Assembly (NCBI GenBank): GCA_021234535.1
Contig: CM037837.1
Span: 3,326,218 to 3,390,217, forward strand
Direction: 5' to 3'
DNA length: 64,000 nucleotides
Origin: Stichopus chloronotus
Taxonomy: Eukaryota; Echinodermata; Holothuroidea; Aspidochirotida; Stichopodidae
Made by a program: the position numbers and the translations under genes. Shown one piece after another: positions 34,140 through 49,100 of this stretch (positions are counted from its first letter, which is position 1; every line of letters begins with the position of its first letter). Under the pieces are notes generated by a model. That model did not search any database and was not told where the DNA came from. It worked only from the letters and a program-made list of their open reading frames with translations.

Positions 34140-37100
34140 CTAGATCCGGAAGAAGATTATGTGACATTCAAATTGAATTCAGTTGATTTATGTCAAATAT
34201 TTGCAGAGATATCACAAAGTGAGACAACCACATCACAACATTTCCGACATTCACAAATTGTTTAATAATTAAGTTAGAGTGATACATTACTTCGATCTTC
34301 CAGAGACAAACGGAGTACAACACAGCACGGTAGACACTGTTTAAGTTTACCCTTTTTAACTTTCTAATTTTTTTCATCTTAGCTAAATAACTAGCAAAAG
34401 GCTAACTCACTTTGACTCATGTCAGGTTTTCATTGTGGGTCTGGCAATTTGCAAGCATTTTTTTTTTTCTGCAATGTCTTTTGATAGTTCACATTAGGTA
34501 AAAATTTAGATGAATTCATCAAACAACAGTGCTCACTGTCATCGTTTCAGCAGGGGAAACTTCTACAAAAATGTGTCTTACGCAGAGTGTTCAGGATCAG
34601 CAAGGTGAATATTGGTAACCTTCACACTACAACATTAACAGTGAGTAATACACATTGGGATCATGGTTCCCCTTTTGATGTCATGGAATAATTTACAAAC
34701 ATCGGTTTATATTTTGCTTACAAATTTCTCTTCAAAGGTTTCTTGCTGATTAGTTCACTTTGATAAGACACCAACTCAAGCAACCAATCATTACTTTTCG
34801 ATGATACACGAGTGGTTCCAGAACTTTTGTTTGGCTGGTGCACTAGATTCCCCGATTGTGAGAGACTGTCACCCATTTATACTTAAGACTAGAAAATGGT
34901 GTTTGAGTTTCTTTATCAAAAATCATGACAAGAACAGAGGCTGTGAAATGTCAGCAATAGTCTAGGTACAACTTCATGGTGCACAGGGAAATACTTAAAA
35001 GTATGTATTAAAAGTATTGCAAATTTTGCCATGATCCCCACCCCCCCCCCCCCCCGATGTACAAAGAGGGTTGACTTTTCTAAAGAAATAACATGAATGG
35101 AATGGAAACAAGGCATGGAACACCACGGCTAGCTGTTGGTGGGTCGGGCAAAGTATCCGCTACGACGATGGCAGAGAATGCAAGGACAAATCAGAACATG
35201 TTTTATACAAAGTTACCTCTTAGCTAATCACAGTAACTCATTCAGACAAAAAAAAAAACACACATGTCTGTGTCCATGTGACGGCAAACACCACCGGTGA
35301 CGAGTACCTTCGCCTGAAACTAACATTCTGTGACACCGTCAGGCTCCATTGGCTATCCCAGACACTGAAAGATTTGCAAAACGATATCTGACTTACTCTT
35401 CTGCCAATCTCATTATCGGGTAAGTAACAGCTTCTGGGAAATCTCCTGGCTGAGTAAGGCTGTCCTGGATTAGGATGCTCTGGACCCTACAAAAAAAATA
35501 TATGAAATGTGTATTTTTTATTAAATACCAGATGTCTTTATGCTTCCTATCTTGAGATTATTGAGTTCAAAAGCATGCCATGATACATTAGTGTTGAAGA
35601 TTGTAATCAGTCAACACTTAGAGCACTTAGAAACACACGTGGCTTTAGCCGGAGCGAAAGCCAAATGAGGGCGAATCTAGGCTTAGAGGGCGGAGTGTCA
35701 GAATTTATTTCGATTGCACTTTGAGCTGGGTCAAACTTTAGAATATAAGTGAGGCAAGGGGTAAGTATATATCTGCGATGTGAATTCAGTCAATACCAAG
35801 TAAGTGTGATTACTCTTTAGCAGTCCTATTAAGTGTGCCAAAAACCCTGTGTTGTGACTTCTCGACGACAAGTATTATTGAATCAAGCTGCATCAGGTTG
35901 CCATAGAAAATTTGACAAACTGTCACAACTACTTTAACAAACTGTCACAACTCATACTCATTTCAAGCCTTTCACCAAAAACTTTAGCGTGATGTGAACA
36001 ACGTGGTTGAAAAATTCTGTTAAAGAAAATAAAGACGACAGAGCATGGAAGAAGGCTGTGAAAGATGTTTCTGTACCTTCTAAAAAATAAAACGATGATA
36101 AGATCACATATGCAATCCATTAATCGTAATAAACGCAAGAAGAGCTACACAAGTCATAGACAAGTAAAAATTTGGCGACTGTAAGTACTATGATATTAAC
36201 TCACAAATATGCACTGATGCATATGCACTAACATACACTCATCTCTCTGAGGTGACATTACTTTTCATGTGACACAATTTCATATGAGCAAACACAGAAG
36301 AGTTTGTGTCACTCTGATCTTTTTGTCTTGAAATCAAACATTCCTGAACCTTGAAAATGGGGAAAGACAACAACTGACTGGAAAGACTGCAGTGAATATG
36401 AAAACAGTACCTGTATCCCTGGAGGAATGTTGTAAATTATGCGAATTGTTTCGTGTTGCGGGAATGACGGCAGAGGGCGCTGCAGCACGTGGTAGTCCAT
36501 GAAGCCTGGCGGCTGGTTGCCTAATTTGATACCATAAATAGTCTTACACGTTGGACATTGTATACTGCCATCCTGAAATATTACCAATGGAAGAGTAAGA
36601 AAGAGATAAAATATTTAAGTTTGAGGGTGATGATGTGCTTTTATTAAGTTCAATAGAACAACAGTGGTGCTCTTATTGATGACGTATACACAAAAGCAGG
36701 CCCTCGGCCAGGATTTTAAAATAGGTCTCACCATGGTGCTGATCGCACCACCATGAGTGTGAAAGTTTTAAGGGGTTGGGTACAGGGGCTCACTTCATTG
36801 CCGATGGCGGCTGACCAGGGGGCAACATCCCCCCCCCAAGAAGTCATGCCATTTGGGGCATACCTAAGGTTGAAATCTTGCCCACAGTCTAAAACAATGA
36901 GAAAGATTTCTAAGTTAGGTATCATCAGCTTTAAACACAATGGAGGGATAGGCTAAGGAATTTGGCAAACAGAACAAAGTTATTTGATTTTTGCAAACAA
37001 AGCCTAATGTACCCAAACTTGTGGTTCAAGACAGCTAGCTGTAGCCTACACAAGGGTTTAACATACACAGAAATATTAATGATTAGCACATGTAATTACT

Positions 37101-40100
37101 ACCTTGGCCGGTAGGGTACTACATCATCAAAGTTGACCAAAAAAGACCCATTTGGGATTTATAGGGCACATGCACATGGGAAGTTTTGCACCATACAAAA
37201 GACAAAATCACATTTGCTTCCAAAGTAAAATCGGATTGTATTTCACATCAAGTAAAATTGTATTTTATTTAAGTGGAATTACATTCTTCCACTTATGTGA
37301 AATGGAAATACACCTAAGGAAAATGGAAATTCACTTAAGTAAAGCACCATTTCACTTGTAAAATTGAAACTAAAGGATGTCTGTATCACTTTAGAGGACT
37401 TGTACTCCACCTATGTGCTACTGTATTCTAATTAAGTGGGATAGGATAGAACTTAAGTAAGTGAAATGTATGTGGAATCAGGGGAAAAATGTCAAAATGG
37501 CTTGCCATAACGCCTTGCAGAAAAGTCTTAAAGTATTAAGTTAGAGCATGCAATTTTTATTCACCTTGGATCCACTTTCATACATCGCCATGAGACAGCT
37601 CTTGTGGAAACAATGGCCACATCTATCCAACATCACCACAGGGTCACCAGTGTCGGTCTCATCTTCTGCCTCATGATAATAAGATGGAGAGGAGAGGACA
37701 CCAAAACAGATGGAGCAATCCTGATACGGGTGGGGAGAAGAAAAAAAGAAATAAGAAACATAAAATGCATGGAAAAATCAATAGAATTTTAATTGAATAC
37801 TTCACTGTAAATATGCACAGCATATCTGCAGGGTACAACTTTCAGGTGCTTAAAAGTCAAATTTTATTTTTTTTTCGTTTTGTTTAGGGGGTCCTAAAAT
37901 AATTACAAGGCAATGATAATAACAAAAGTGATCTTTGTAACAAATATCTGATCTGATATGCTTGGTATCAATTTATGAATGAATTATAAGTGCTTGCATT
38001 TACAGAAGCATCCAACTAATATTACTATTGTAATAAAGTCCAGTAAAACACACATTCAACAACATGCTGGAGAAAATATGTTCAACAATTTGCAAAAAAC
38101 TGTGTATCATCTGTGCAGACTAATTTGATGTGGCATGTTATTTTAACAAGCAAGGCCATAAGCAGTTACAATGCCACAATTTACGCTCATTTCATGGGTG
38201 TAAGTACGCTAAACTTAGGGCCACTACGGCAGAGACTTGTAAAACAAAAGATCGAGTGAATGGGTGGCTGAGGTCGACCACCGAAAAGGCAACGGTGACC
38301 TTGCTGTGAGGTCTCTAAGAGAGTGAAGAAAAGAATATGGGGTGGGGGGGGGGGTAAAGGGATGAGAGTTAAATTGGGTGATGAAAACAGGCCAATCAAC
38401 TCTAATTTGTCTCTGTGATAAGACAGGATGATATTATTGGCCATTCTTACCTCTTCCGGTGCAGAATCCATAACATTGGAGTACTTCTCAATGACCTCCC
38501 TGGGAGTTGCTGAAAGGTTTGACAGAAACAGAAAAAATTTTTGTGAGCTTAACTATGTGCTGTACCTAAAAGCTACCGTAGCAATGCATCTCATGTACCA
38601 TACCAAAACAGGCTCAGTGGGAGATTTTGACGCAAAAATAGAAGCACACCTGAAGGGCTGTGATCCAAACAGTTCTTTCATCTGTTCTTTCATCTTTCAT
38701 GACAGGTTTGACAACTGAAGTGAAACTTAACTAAATGTACATTACAGGTTGTAATGCTTCTCAGCAAAAAGGACTAAAATCATACGAGACCGTTGCCCAT
38801 GGTGAGAAAGGCTGAGACGAAAGCTGTCCAACCTCACAGAAATCAGTCTATGTATCAGTGTCCACATATCTACCTCAATGTTTGTATTTTCACACATTAC
38901 TGTATTCTTATGTATTCGTATGTTTTTAATTTCCGTAAAATCTTTTATGATGAGATGAAATGGAACTCTTTTTTTTTTTTTCTATGGTTGATAAAAGTTC
39001 TTATCATCCTGCAGAAAAACAGGCTACAGTATCTACTGGGTTGATTTCCAACAATGCACCAATTGTTAAAGGAGGATACAGTAAGTACTTGTGCAAAATG
39101 GTATGTAAGATGTATCCCACCAGTACCTATGCTCCTTTAAAGACTTCCTGTTACGAAGCACAACTTTTCGTTGGAGAGCCAAACACAGGTGAAATGATAC
39201 ACAGATGTGACAGTGCAGTTATAGGGTCACGATCAAAGATGGACTGGGTCTAATTAAGATGCGATACCGTCGTAGCGTGAGAATCAAGTATGGACAACCT
39301 TCATAAACAGACAGTGTTTGCTTCAGACACTGCAACATGAGATCATTGTAGTGTAACATAATGGTGCACTGTAACATGAGAGTGTGTTCTAACATACAGA
39401 GATACATACAGTACCAAGTTTTGTGTTGTGGTATCTGGGTTTTTTTTTGTTTTTTGTTTTTTTCTGCAGACATGGTAAACATGACATGCCTTTAATAGTG
39501 TGTGAAGAGCAACCAGCATAAAAGTATGCTTACTGTACGTGTATTTGTGTAAAGTAATCTTTATACATTCACGAAAGTCATGAATGTTTCTTGTCTGAAA
39601 ACACGCAGGTATCCGATAGCGTTGCTGCGATATTGCAATATCAGCAAACTATGTCGTTATGAGACTTTGCTTCTGATGTCATTTGTAAATGACCAGAATG
39701 ATCTTCTGTCGACTTGGTGAAAAAAACGAAATGTTTCTTAGAACAGATTTGAATCACATAGTAAATAACATGAATATGGGGAACAAGAAATCAGACCTCA
39801 AGGTTGCACTAAACTTGAATGGACTAGTCTGATTTACATGAAACTAAGTGTCATGTCAGAATTACGGTTAGACTTAGGACGCACAATGTGACTTCTGTTC
39901 ATAATCCGTATCTTGCTTTGGTTCTACCTCGCCCCGGGGCTATGATATTGTGATATCATTTGGCAACTGGGCGAAAAGTGCTCCTGATATGGCTCTTGAA
40001 CATTTCAAATCTTAACAACAACACTCGTATTCATAAAATCGTGGAGCATGAACATAGTGTAATGTTGAACATAATTTAGTCAATGTTGATCTACCAGACT

Positions 40101-43100
40101 AGCATAGTTCATGATAAAGAGAGAAGCACAAGATTAAAACGAAATAAATTCAAAATGTATGAACGTGTCTAAATTTATTTATTGACAGTTCATGCATGTA
40201 TGAGGTACACTGCATGTGTGCCATTCCCTGTAATGCACAAGGAGGCACTCACATGAGAGGGGCGGTCTTTTCAAATCGGATGCCTACAGACATAAAGAAA
40301 AAAAACCACTCATATTTCACAACCAGTGTATAAGGTTGTGTCACTTGAAAACAAGATGTTGGACTATTGGCTGTTAAAAGTGTTGAAAATGACCACAAAA
40401 CCCATTAAATATTGACAATTTTGCAGGCAAATTCCTGTCTTACACCTGCATCATGAATAAACATTGGCTACCTATGCAAATTTATGACGTCAAGCAAGGG
40501 ACTCGAATGAAATGTCTTACGTTATCCTTTAGTTCAAGGACAATTGATAATTTTATATGCCACAAGTGTTTGTTTTGGAAGAAAGTACTTTCTTCTTCAA
40601 AAATCAATAATATCACTCTCACTTACCTTCACTACTTTACTTCACTAGTGTGAAAGGCAGCAATGAAGTGATTGAGAGATAATATGTATAGGCCTAACAA
40701 AAGAAATGCCAATACTGTGCAACACTCCAGGTCATCATATTTGCATTTTCATCAAACTTTGAAAAGCCGTATTTCTTCAAAAACAGAAAAAGACAGAAAC
40801 ACAATTTCATCCGAGTTTCATTCACAGGTTCACTGTGCAACTTCTGAATGAACCTATCTCTTTTCTAGATGTACGTCACACGACATTTAAGAACACTGAC
40901 AATCATACTATCCTGCTACAATGATAAGAAAATTAAAAGGATGATGCAGTCACCCAGTCACCCCATCTTGTATTAGTATAGTCCCCTATCCTAACTCGTG
41001 GATGGCTCTTTTGCATCAAGTGACAATATTGTTGTTACTGGATTGCTAAAGTTATGCAACTTACTTGTTCACTTTGAATACACAATAGTTTGGAATGTCC
41101 TTAAAGATACTTGTAAGGTATAAAAGAGGAGATTTGTAAGACTTAAGTATCTGATGCTTAAGAATAAAGTTGTGGTGACTGCTTATTTCCTAAAATTCTA
41201 AGCAATTTTACTAAAATTCTGAAGAAAATCATATACAGACATATGTGTATGTACAGCACTTGAAAAGCTGAACTTGGAGACTACTGTAGAAACTTTACAC
41301 AATTCCTACAGAGTCTAGCCTTGTCCTTAACAGCAATCGTAGCAGATCACATGATCAGCTGTTACTATGCCAACGAAAATTAATTGTGAGCACATAGCTC
41401 TCCAGGAATTAACAGAGATTGTTCACAACCAGGGCTTAGTGGCTATGACATTTTTTGCTTTCCACTGTGCGTAATCAAAGTCCCACTTACAACCACTTGT
41501 CTACAGAAGTTGCTGGATTCACCCTGCAGAATAAGTCAATTGTGTATGTATTTGACCTAGTTCCATAAATGCAGTCGTATGTGTGCTTTGGGCTATGATA
41601 TTTCAGTTACCATATTTCCATCTGCAATTTACATCCATGCCAAAAAATATAGACTAACGATGATATATGATAGAATGTTTACACTTCGCTGGTTTTTTCC
41701 ACTCTTCATTCTTCATATCACTCTATTGTTGGGTGTAAGGTTTCTCCTATAAAGCCTTGATATACCATCTTTGCATGAGAGGCTAATTCAGGCCTCTGAA
41801 AGGGCAGTTGCTTCACTATGCTAAGCAACCACACAAATGAAGAGGAAGCCTGTGGCTTACATATTGCAACTTCACATTGGATGACTACCAACTCAACAAC
41901 TTATAAGATCAAATTTGGCATCTTTTTATTTTCAATTCAGAATGGGAAAACCTTCAACTGCTCTTGGAAGAGAATCCTCTTGCTGAGAGCCAGCTGAGGA
42001 TGAACCACAAGACTTCCCAGTTGCTGGTCTCCATTGACTTCAAATGCCACCCACACTTATCAACTACCTACCATGCACCCCTTAAAATATACCTCTAACG
42101 ACAGTACACTTGCCATCATTTGTCATCCAAATTTATCATCCTACTATTACACAACCAGATTATGAACATTTGGCTGACTTCACCAGATCAACAGAATTCA
42201 GGAGCTTTTTTTGAGCGAATGTGAATATGTTTATGTAAAGACGGAAGTAGGATTTGCAACAGACACTGCACAGACATGCAGTATGCCTTGTTTATAATGT
42301 AAGTTGAGCAGTGGCAGATCCAGGACTTTTGTTTGAGGGTTGCACTAGATACATGCACTATAGGAGAGATTCTTCCATCTAAAGGATTTACATTTAAAAT
42401 TGTACACTTTATATGGTGAGCAAACTTCTGTACCAAAGCTGTGGCGTGGAAGGCAATGGCGAGATGTCTGCAATATAATATTAAAGGCATAATGGATCAA
42501 TTTTGAAAATTTTGGGTGTGCACATGCAGCCAGAGCAACTCCCCTCCCCCCCCAACCACTGGTGCTGAGACAGGTATTAGAGTCTTACCAACAGAGGAAC
42601 GGTAATGTAAAACTAAGAGGAACTGTGAAAAGTAACTCATAGTTGATAAGAACTATGTATGCAAGTTATCACATTGTGAATGTACAGTAGGGTGAATGTA
42701 TCATTGGCAGTTCCATTATAAATACTTCATTACATGAAAAACATTGTTACGGTAAAAAAAAACACATGATCCACACAAAGTCATGTAAATAGAAAATTGC
42801 ATATATATTTTAAAATGTTCTGCATGGACAAAGAACAGATGTAACCACATATGAAGTGTTCTTGAAGCAATATATTTTATGTGCAACCTGCCTACTGTAG
42901 TATTATTAGAGTTGAAAGATCAACAAACTTCACTTCTTGAAATCTACTCTGTGTAACTAGTATGAACGATGTCAAACTGTAACAGCCTCTGGATGTCCAT
43001 GCAAACCAAAAGCCCGCATCATCTGCTCACAGAAACCTACCACATACAGTATTGTATCAAGTCAAAGTTCAAGCAAAGGTTTGCAGATCAATGCTTACAA

Positions 43101-46100
43101 GACAAAAGATCACGTATCCACATACAGTATGCACACACACATGTATGCGCACACACACAGTAAGCCACACACATCCACATACATTATGTAGAATACTCAA
43201 GTATGTACAAACACATGACACACACATCCACATACAGTACATACACCCGCACACAGTGTGATACACACATCCACAAACAGTGTGTAGCCTACACCAGGGA
43301 ATAATTTATGTGTTCAAAATTTACGTAGCAGTTTGGGGGTTCCTTCAGTATTTTGTCGCATAATCGGAGAAAACCCTACCAGTGCATGTACAAAAACTGC
43401 AACACAGTATTCAGACTGTGTAGCAATCTTATCTTTTTGTGTAGCAAAATGAGATGCAATACTGGACAATTTTGTCATTGCCATACACACACAGTATGAC
43501 ACATATCCTATACAGTATGACGTATGTAGACACATTCAATTACGTATGCAACACAGGATACACTCATCCACATTTAGCATGTACCCACACAAGCACCAGC
43601 AAATTAGTATCTCCCATATTTCCTAACTTACATCCTCAGGCAAGGAATGAAAAAACTTCAGACTTGTGTAATTGAGGCCTCTATCGAGCGCATTGATGTA
43701 ATAATTTCTCGTCATCATGAAGTACTCCAAGACTATACTTGCTGACTTCTTGTACATTTGTATATGTTAGTAAACTGCTGTCACTGCGATATCTAGCCAG
43801 TGATAAACATTTGAATACAGAGGGCCACCTCCTGTTGACAGAGATTGTCAACAACTGCATAGAAACAGAGCAATACTGTTTAGAGCAAATGCAGCCATCC
43901 AAACACCCTGTTCCTAAAGCATGGACAATCTCATAACAATATGACATTGAGCAGACACTTCTCCCATCACATTAAATGTATAATTGACATCTTAAATTAT
44001 GAAAGTTCACCACACACTGTTTATATTCTCCTTCCTGTGCAGCCATTATACCTCCACAAACTAAAATTAGGTGGACTCTCGAAATGTTAATAACTTCCTA
44101 ACCACTTTTTTTTTTTTTTGTGATCCTCTAATCATCAATTTTGTTTACAGTTTCAAAAAGAGGAATCACCAGATAACCTTGTTTTGATTTTGTGATTCAG
44201 TTCAGTCAGAAGACATTTATACTTTTGCAAGTTATTGCAACTTGTGAAGATATCCAACACTTCCTGTTTTCTTGAACACTTTTAATACCCCAGCTGTGTC
44301 TGCCATTTACACCTTAATAAATTGTTACAATTTGAACTTCTGCAGTTTGAAATGTTGTTACCATCAAAAAGTGGCTGTTTTTTTTTTTTCCTAGGGTGGT
44401 CACTATTAACTTCATCACAAGACACATCTCCGCGGAGTCTATCGAGGACGTATAACTCCATCCGATCACTACCTTTGGATGTACGTTCTTTGTTTTCGTA
44501 GCCACTGACTTGTAAGTGCAATTCAGTGAAATGAGCTAACTGGCTGTTTTTATAACAGGGGTGAATTACAATTACACAGGAAAAGGTAAGTTTATTGTCT
44601 CGCCAGCTGAGGAAGGTGCAAGTTCATGTTTCCTTTCAATCCCACCAGTGACAATGGGAACAGAGTTTTAAACATGCGTATTAACAGCTCTAGCTGCACT
44701 GTCTGCCATGATTAGCTTTGTTGCAGTTGGTACCTTTTTGCCCCAGCGTTCCTGCATATGGGAACAACATACACTGTAGCCTAGGACATGACTTTTGCGG
44801 TATTTGTTGATGCTCTGCGACTGCAGTATTACCGGTCTGAATATGAAAAGTACTTTAGCTCGCCCAGGTATTTATGAAACACCTTTGTTGGCCATAAATG
44901 TAATAATTAATCATAAATGTAGTACCTACCATAAACCTAATACTTGGTGACCACAAACTATAAATATCCACCACAAATGTAATATTTGTACCCATAAATG
45001 TAATAACTGACCCACCACTAAAAGTACCATTTTTATTTAACTATAGATGTGATAATCTGATTCTGCAATATGTAATAATTTTCAACCGTTGATGTAATAA
45101 TGACAAATAGTGGGGGCTGGGGCCAAAGCATCTTATCTTGTTAGAAGTTTAAAGTGTTCAGTCAATATGCAAGGAGGGCTGGATTTTAGCATGGGCCACT
45201 TGGGCACATGTCCCTCCCCCTAAACTACATAATCGTAATTATGTAAGGAACCAAAATGAACACAACATTACGATTTAAGGTATGTCATACTTCAAAGGAG
45301 GATCACTACAATCAGTGAGATGATGTCATTAATGTTGGAGTATGTGGGGAGATCATCTGGGGTAATTTTTGTTTTGTAAGCTTCTATGTATGTTCAAATC
45401 TATGGAGTTCATTTCTAGTGTGAATTGTTTTCCTTCCTTTCATAACTTGAACCACTGTAGTGTTGTGGAGGATTACAGTCCAAGGGTCCCCCTCCCTTAC
45501 AGATTTGTGTCCATGTACACCCCTACCCACCCCCTCCTCCAGGTTAGTCCGGACCTGTAGGCAAATGTACAGTGCACCTTTGAATCGACTGCAATCAGCT
45601 TTCTGGTGTGAATGAGTATTTGCATACCAGTTGGTTCCGGCAAATAACATATAGGGCGAAATAAAGGCAGGCTCTAATAACCAATACAGATACTGCAAAA
45701 TTATCTAGGTTTCAATTAGAAAGCAGTAATTGTGCCAAACTACATGAAAAAGCAAGTAAAGCTGATATTTATCTTATGGCAATGTCATGTCCCTACTACC
45801 CTTCGACCTGACCATTCCATTCTGACATGGGCTGTTACATTAACTGCCATAAAGCAGACAGAACTCTCAAAGGTTTGACTGAATCATTTACAAAAAAAAA
45901 GTATTCCAAACTGTGTTCTTTGTGTGTATCACAGACTACGTACGCCATACATTGAAAATTGTCCAGAATGCCTGTAAATTCTCTGTACTACAGTACTGTA
46001 CAGTGCTGAAGCACAGTACACTTGGCAATCTACACAGTTACAGAATGTCATTGTCACTATGTGATAAGAAAATGCAAACAAAGCAAAAATTTAGACCGGT

Positions 46101-49100
46101 TCCTGAAGCATGAGACGGTAATTAACGATGCAATGTGAAACGTAATTTAGTGTGACGGTGGTAGGCGTAAAATCAACATTGGCAAATCAAAATATTGACC
46201 TTAATAGAGAGACATGTGATGATTCTAGATGGATATTGACCTGCAATTAAGAACCCATAGTCTGTAAAACTGTTACGTTGTATTGAATACATACAGATGT
46301 CTATGTGATAACACTGCAGATGTCTGTTATTGGATACTGGCATTTGAAGCTGTGGGATAGCTAGAGGGTGTCTGATAGGGGATCATTATTGATTGTGGTC
46401 TCTGATATTGGATTTGATGAGTTCTGATGTTGGATGTTGATGTGTTGTAAAAATGGAGGGGGGTATGACATCGGATGGTTACGTGTTACGATATCGAATG
46501 TTGATGTGTTCTGATATTTGATGCGTATGTCTTATGTGATATTGGATATTGATGTGTTCTGATATTAGATCCTGATGTGGTCTGATATTGATTCTTGATC
46601 TGTTTTCATGTTGGATGTTGACCTTATGGATGTTGACATGTGGACTAGTGTCTGTACCAGGTACCCGATAAACGTTGTCAGGAACCCAATTCTGAAATTG
46701 TGACACACTTCCAAATTTTCACTTACATTATACATGTGACAAAATTCAGCATGTATGCCCTAAAAACACTTCACTGTCGTGCTCATACATTAAGATGCAA
46801 TGGTGAATATATTGACATACAGCAATACCTCGGCTACGACCTCACAAAAAGTCGCAGCCTAACAGAAGTTGTATCTTTGGGTGACCGATTACCAGACTAC
46901 GGTAACTCTAGCTTGTGGGTACCCGGGCCTGAATTTTGGAACTGATGCAAACACTAATGTAGATCACTGGATGATGCTGATGTGTAGAGTTGCTGAAAGT
47001 TAATAAAGCTAGATGAATTATTAAAAGCTACAGTACTGAATGCTGATGTGTGGTGCTATTGGAAATTGATATGCAGAGCTGTTGAATGTTGAGGTGTAGA
47101 GCTGTTGAATGTTGATGTGTGGAGCTGTTGAGGTGTAGAGCTTTTGTATGTTGAGGTGTTGAGCAGTCGAAAATTGATATGATATACAGTAGATGTTGAA
47201 TGTTGTTGTGTAGAGCTATTGGATGCTAACATGTAAAGCCACATGGCGGGTGTTCTGCAGATATATGGTACCTTGATATACGCAACATGAGAACGTATGA
47301 ATTGGCCATGGACGAGCTGAAGTTTCTGAAACACGAGGAGAAATAATCACAGAATCTGGTAAAGTCGATCGAACACAGAGAGAGACGCAGACAGACGGAC
47401 AGACAGACGGACAGACAGACGGACAGAGGATTTACCTTGAACCTCTGTCATCTTCCTTCTTCTCTTGGCAGGCGGAGGGACCCCCTTGACCGGCCTCGTA
47501 CCTATCCGAGACGGATTGTTGTGGATTGGAAAGAGAGTTGGTGTGAGAGTGACAGGTATAGCAGTGGATATCAAGAGGCTGGTCATAGCTGTGGAGGATG
47601 AAGATCATCGGCGACGATGATGATGGTGGTAATGACGATGGAATCATTATGAGAGATGAGATGAAAGGCATAAGATTATTTAAATGAGAATAAATGCTAT
47701 AATTTAGGAGGCATTATTAAGTACATCTACTGTGGGCAGCAGAGATGGTTACAAAGAGAATACATACACTACATATAAATGCAGTAATTCACATGATATT
47801 CGCATCACATTACCTACCAAATTGTGAAAGTAGTTGAATCTAATTTCAAGAAACTGCAGCAAGCAGGTGAGAGGCAATTCTCTGCATTGTTGCAAAGTCT
47901 CTTTACATGGAACCTTATTTACTTCAAACTTTTGTTGACAAAATATGTATATGTATATGAAAGCAGGGGAAACATCGCTACTTTACTCACTTAATACGAA
48001 TTACACCTTTGAGGAAGATACACTGCCCTTGGAAATTTGGATGATAAAACAACACCCATTGGAAAACAAACCTCTTGCCTTGCAAGTGCACAGTGGATAT
48101 ATACTGACACAACTGTTTCTCAAATTCATGTTGAGTAGATTATAGAGAATTTTAATTGCCGATAGCACAAAACTGCGTACGTCCCAATTGATTCCCGATC
48201 GCCTCTGTTTATTTTCTTTCAGACAACTGAGAGAAAGTTTGGTCTCAGAAGACTAAACTGTAAACATATTTCTAAGATGATACTTGAAACCACACTCACA
48301 TTAATCAGTGATACATGATGAGTAAATACAACTGAGTCCAGCTGGTCACACCTTTCAGAACTCTGAAGAATGTGACTGTATCCCCTGAGGTGACTAAGTT
48401 GACTTTAGGCAGAGATGCATTGCAAGACGTGGGCCTCACATTCCTAGACTCCTAACAGCACGTTACTCTAGCCTGTGGTTCTTGGCAATCAACCTCAGCT
48501 GCAATGATATCTTACAACAGATAATCTTCATCAAAATGGCATAAGATTAGGATAAGACTTAATCTTATGCCTTTTCCATCTATGATATTAACTGCGCATT
48601 TCAGATGGAATCATGTCTAAATCACCAATATTGCTCTAAAGCGTAGAACAATTTGATGCGTACCTTATTGCATAATACTGCAAGCACATTGCATGCAGTA
48701 CAATTTTTACCTTTTCACACATGAACTACATCTGCTTTTTATATATATAGTAGCAAAAAGTAAGTGAGACGTTAAGACTCTTGAACGTGCAATGTTCTGG
48801 AGACAGGAGTACCATTGTCTTTTTTTTCTTCCTAGGTTGTGAAAAACACAGTAGCGAGTTGAGGTTAATTTCTGTGGCTGTATGAGGGATTTGACCGACT
48901 ATCGGTTTCTGTTTACATGTGCTGCAGTGGGAGAAACTATGGATTTCTGACTGGTGACTAGCAGTTAAAGCAGTGTGTGGGTTCATCAGGAGTGACCATA
49001 TTTGGAGTCACATGTTTTTGCAGAGACAGCATTGTATGATGGTACTGAAGCCATTTACAATATGGATTCATGCTGAAAGTTACAAAATGTAGAGGAAAGA

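Noticed and set aside
33945..34265. 106-codon plus-strand open frame
   Set aside because: It is antisense to the last Deltex coding exon, whose minus-strand translation is the conserved DTC domain. The plus frame has no family resemblance.
35040..35056. C homopolymer near 35.04 kb (and G/C runs near 38.34, 36.83, 42.54 and 57.62 kb) as G-quadruplex signals
   Set aside because: Single uninterrupted runs of this length are frequent in this DNA and lack the spaced multi-run pattern. No functional claim is supportable.
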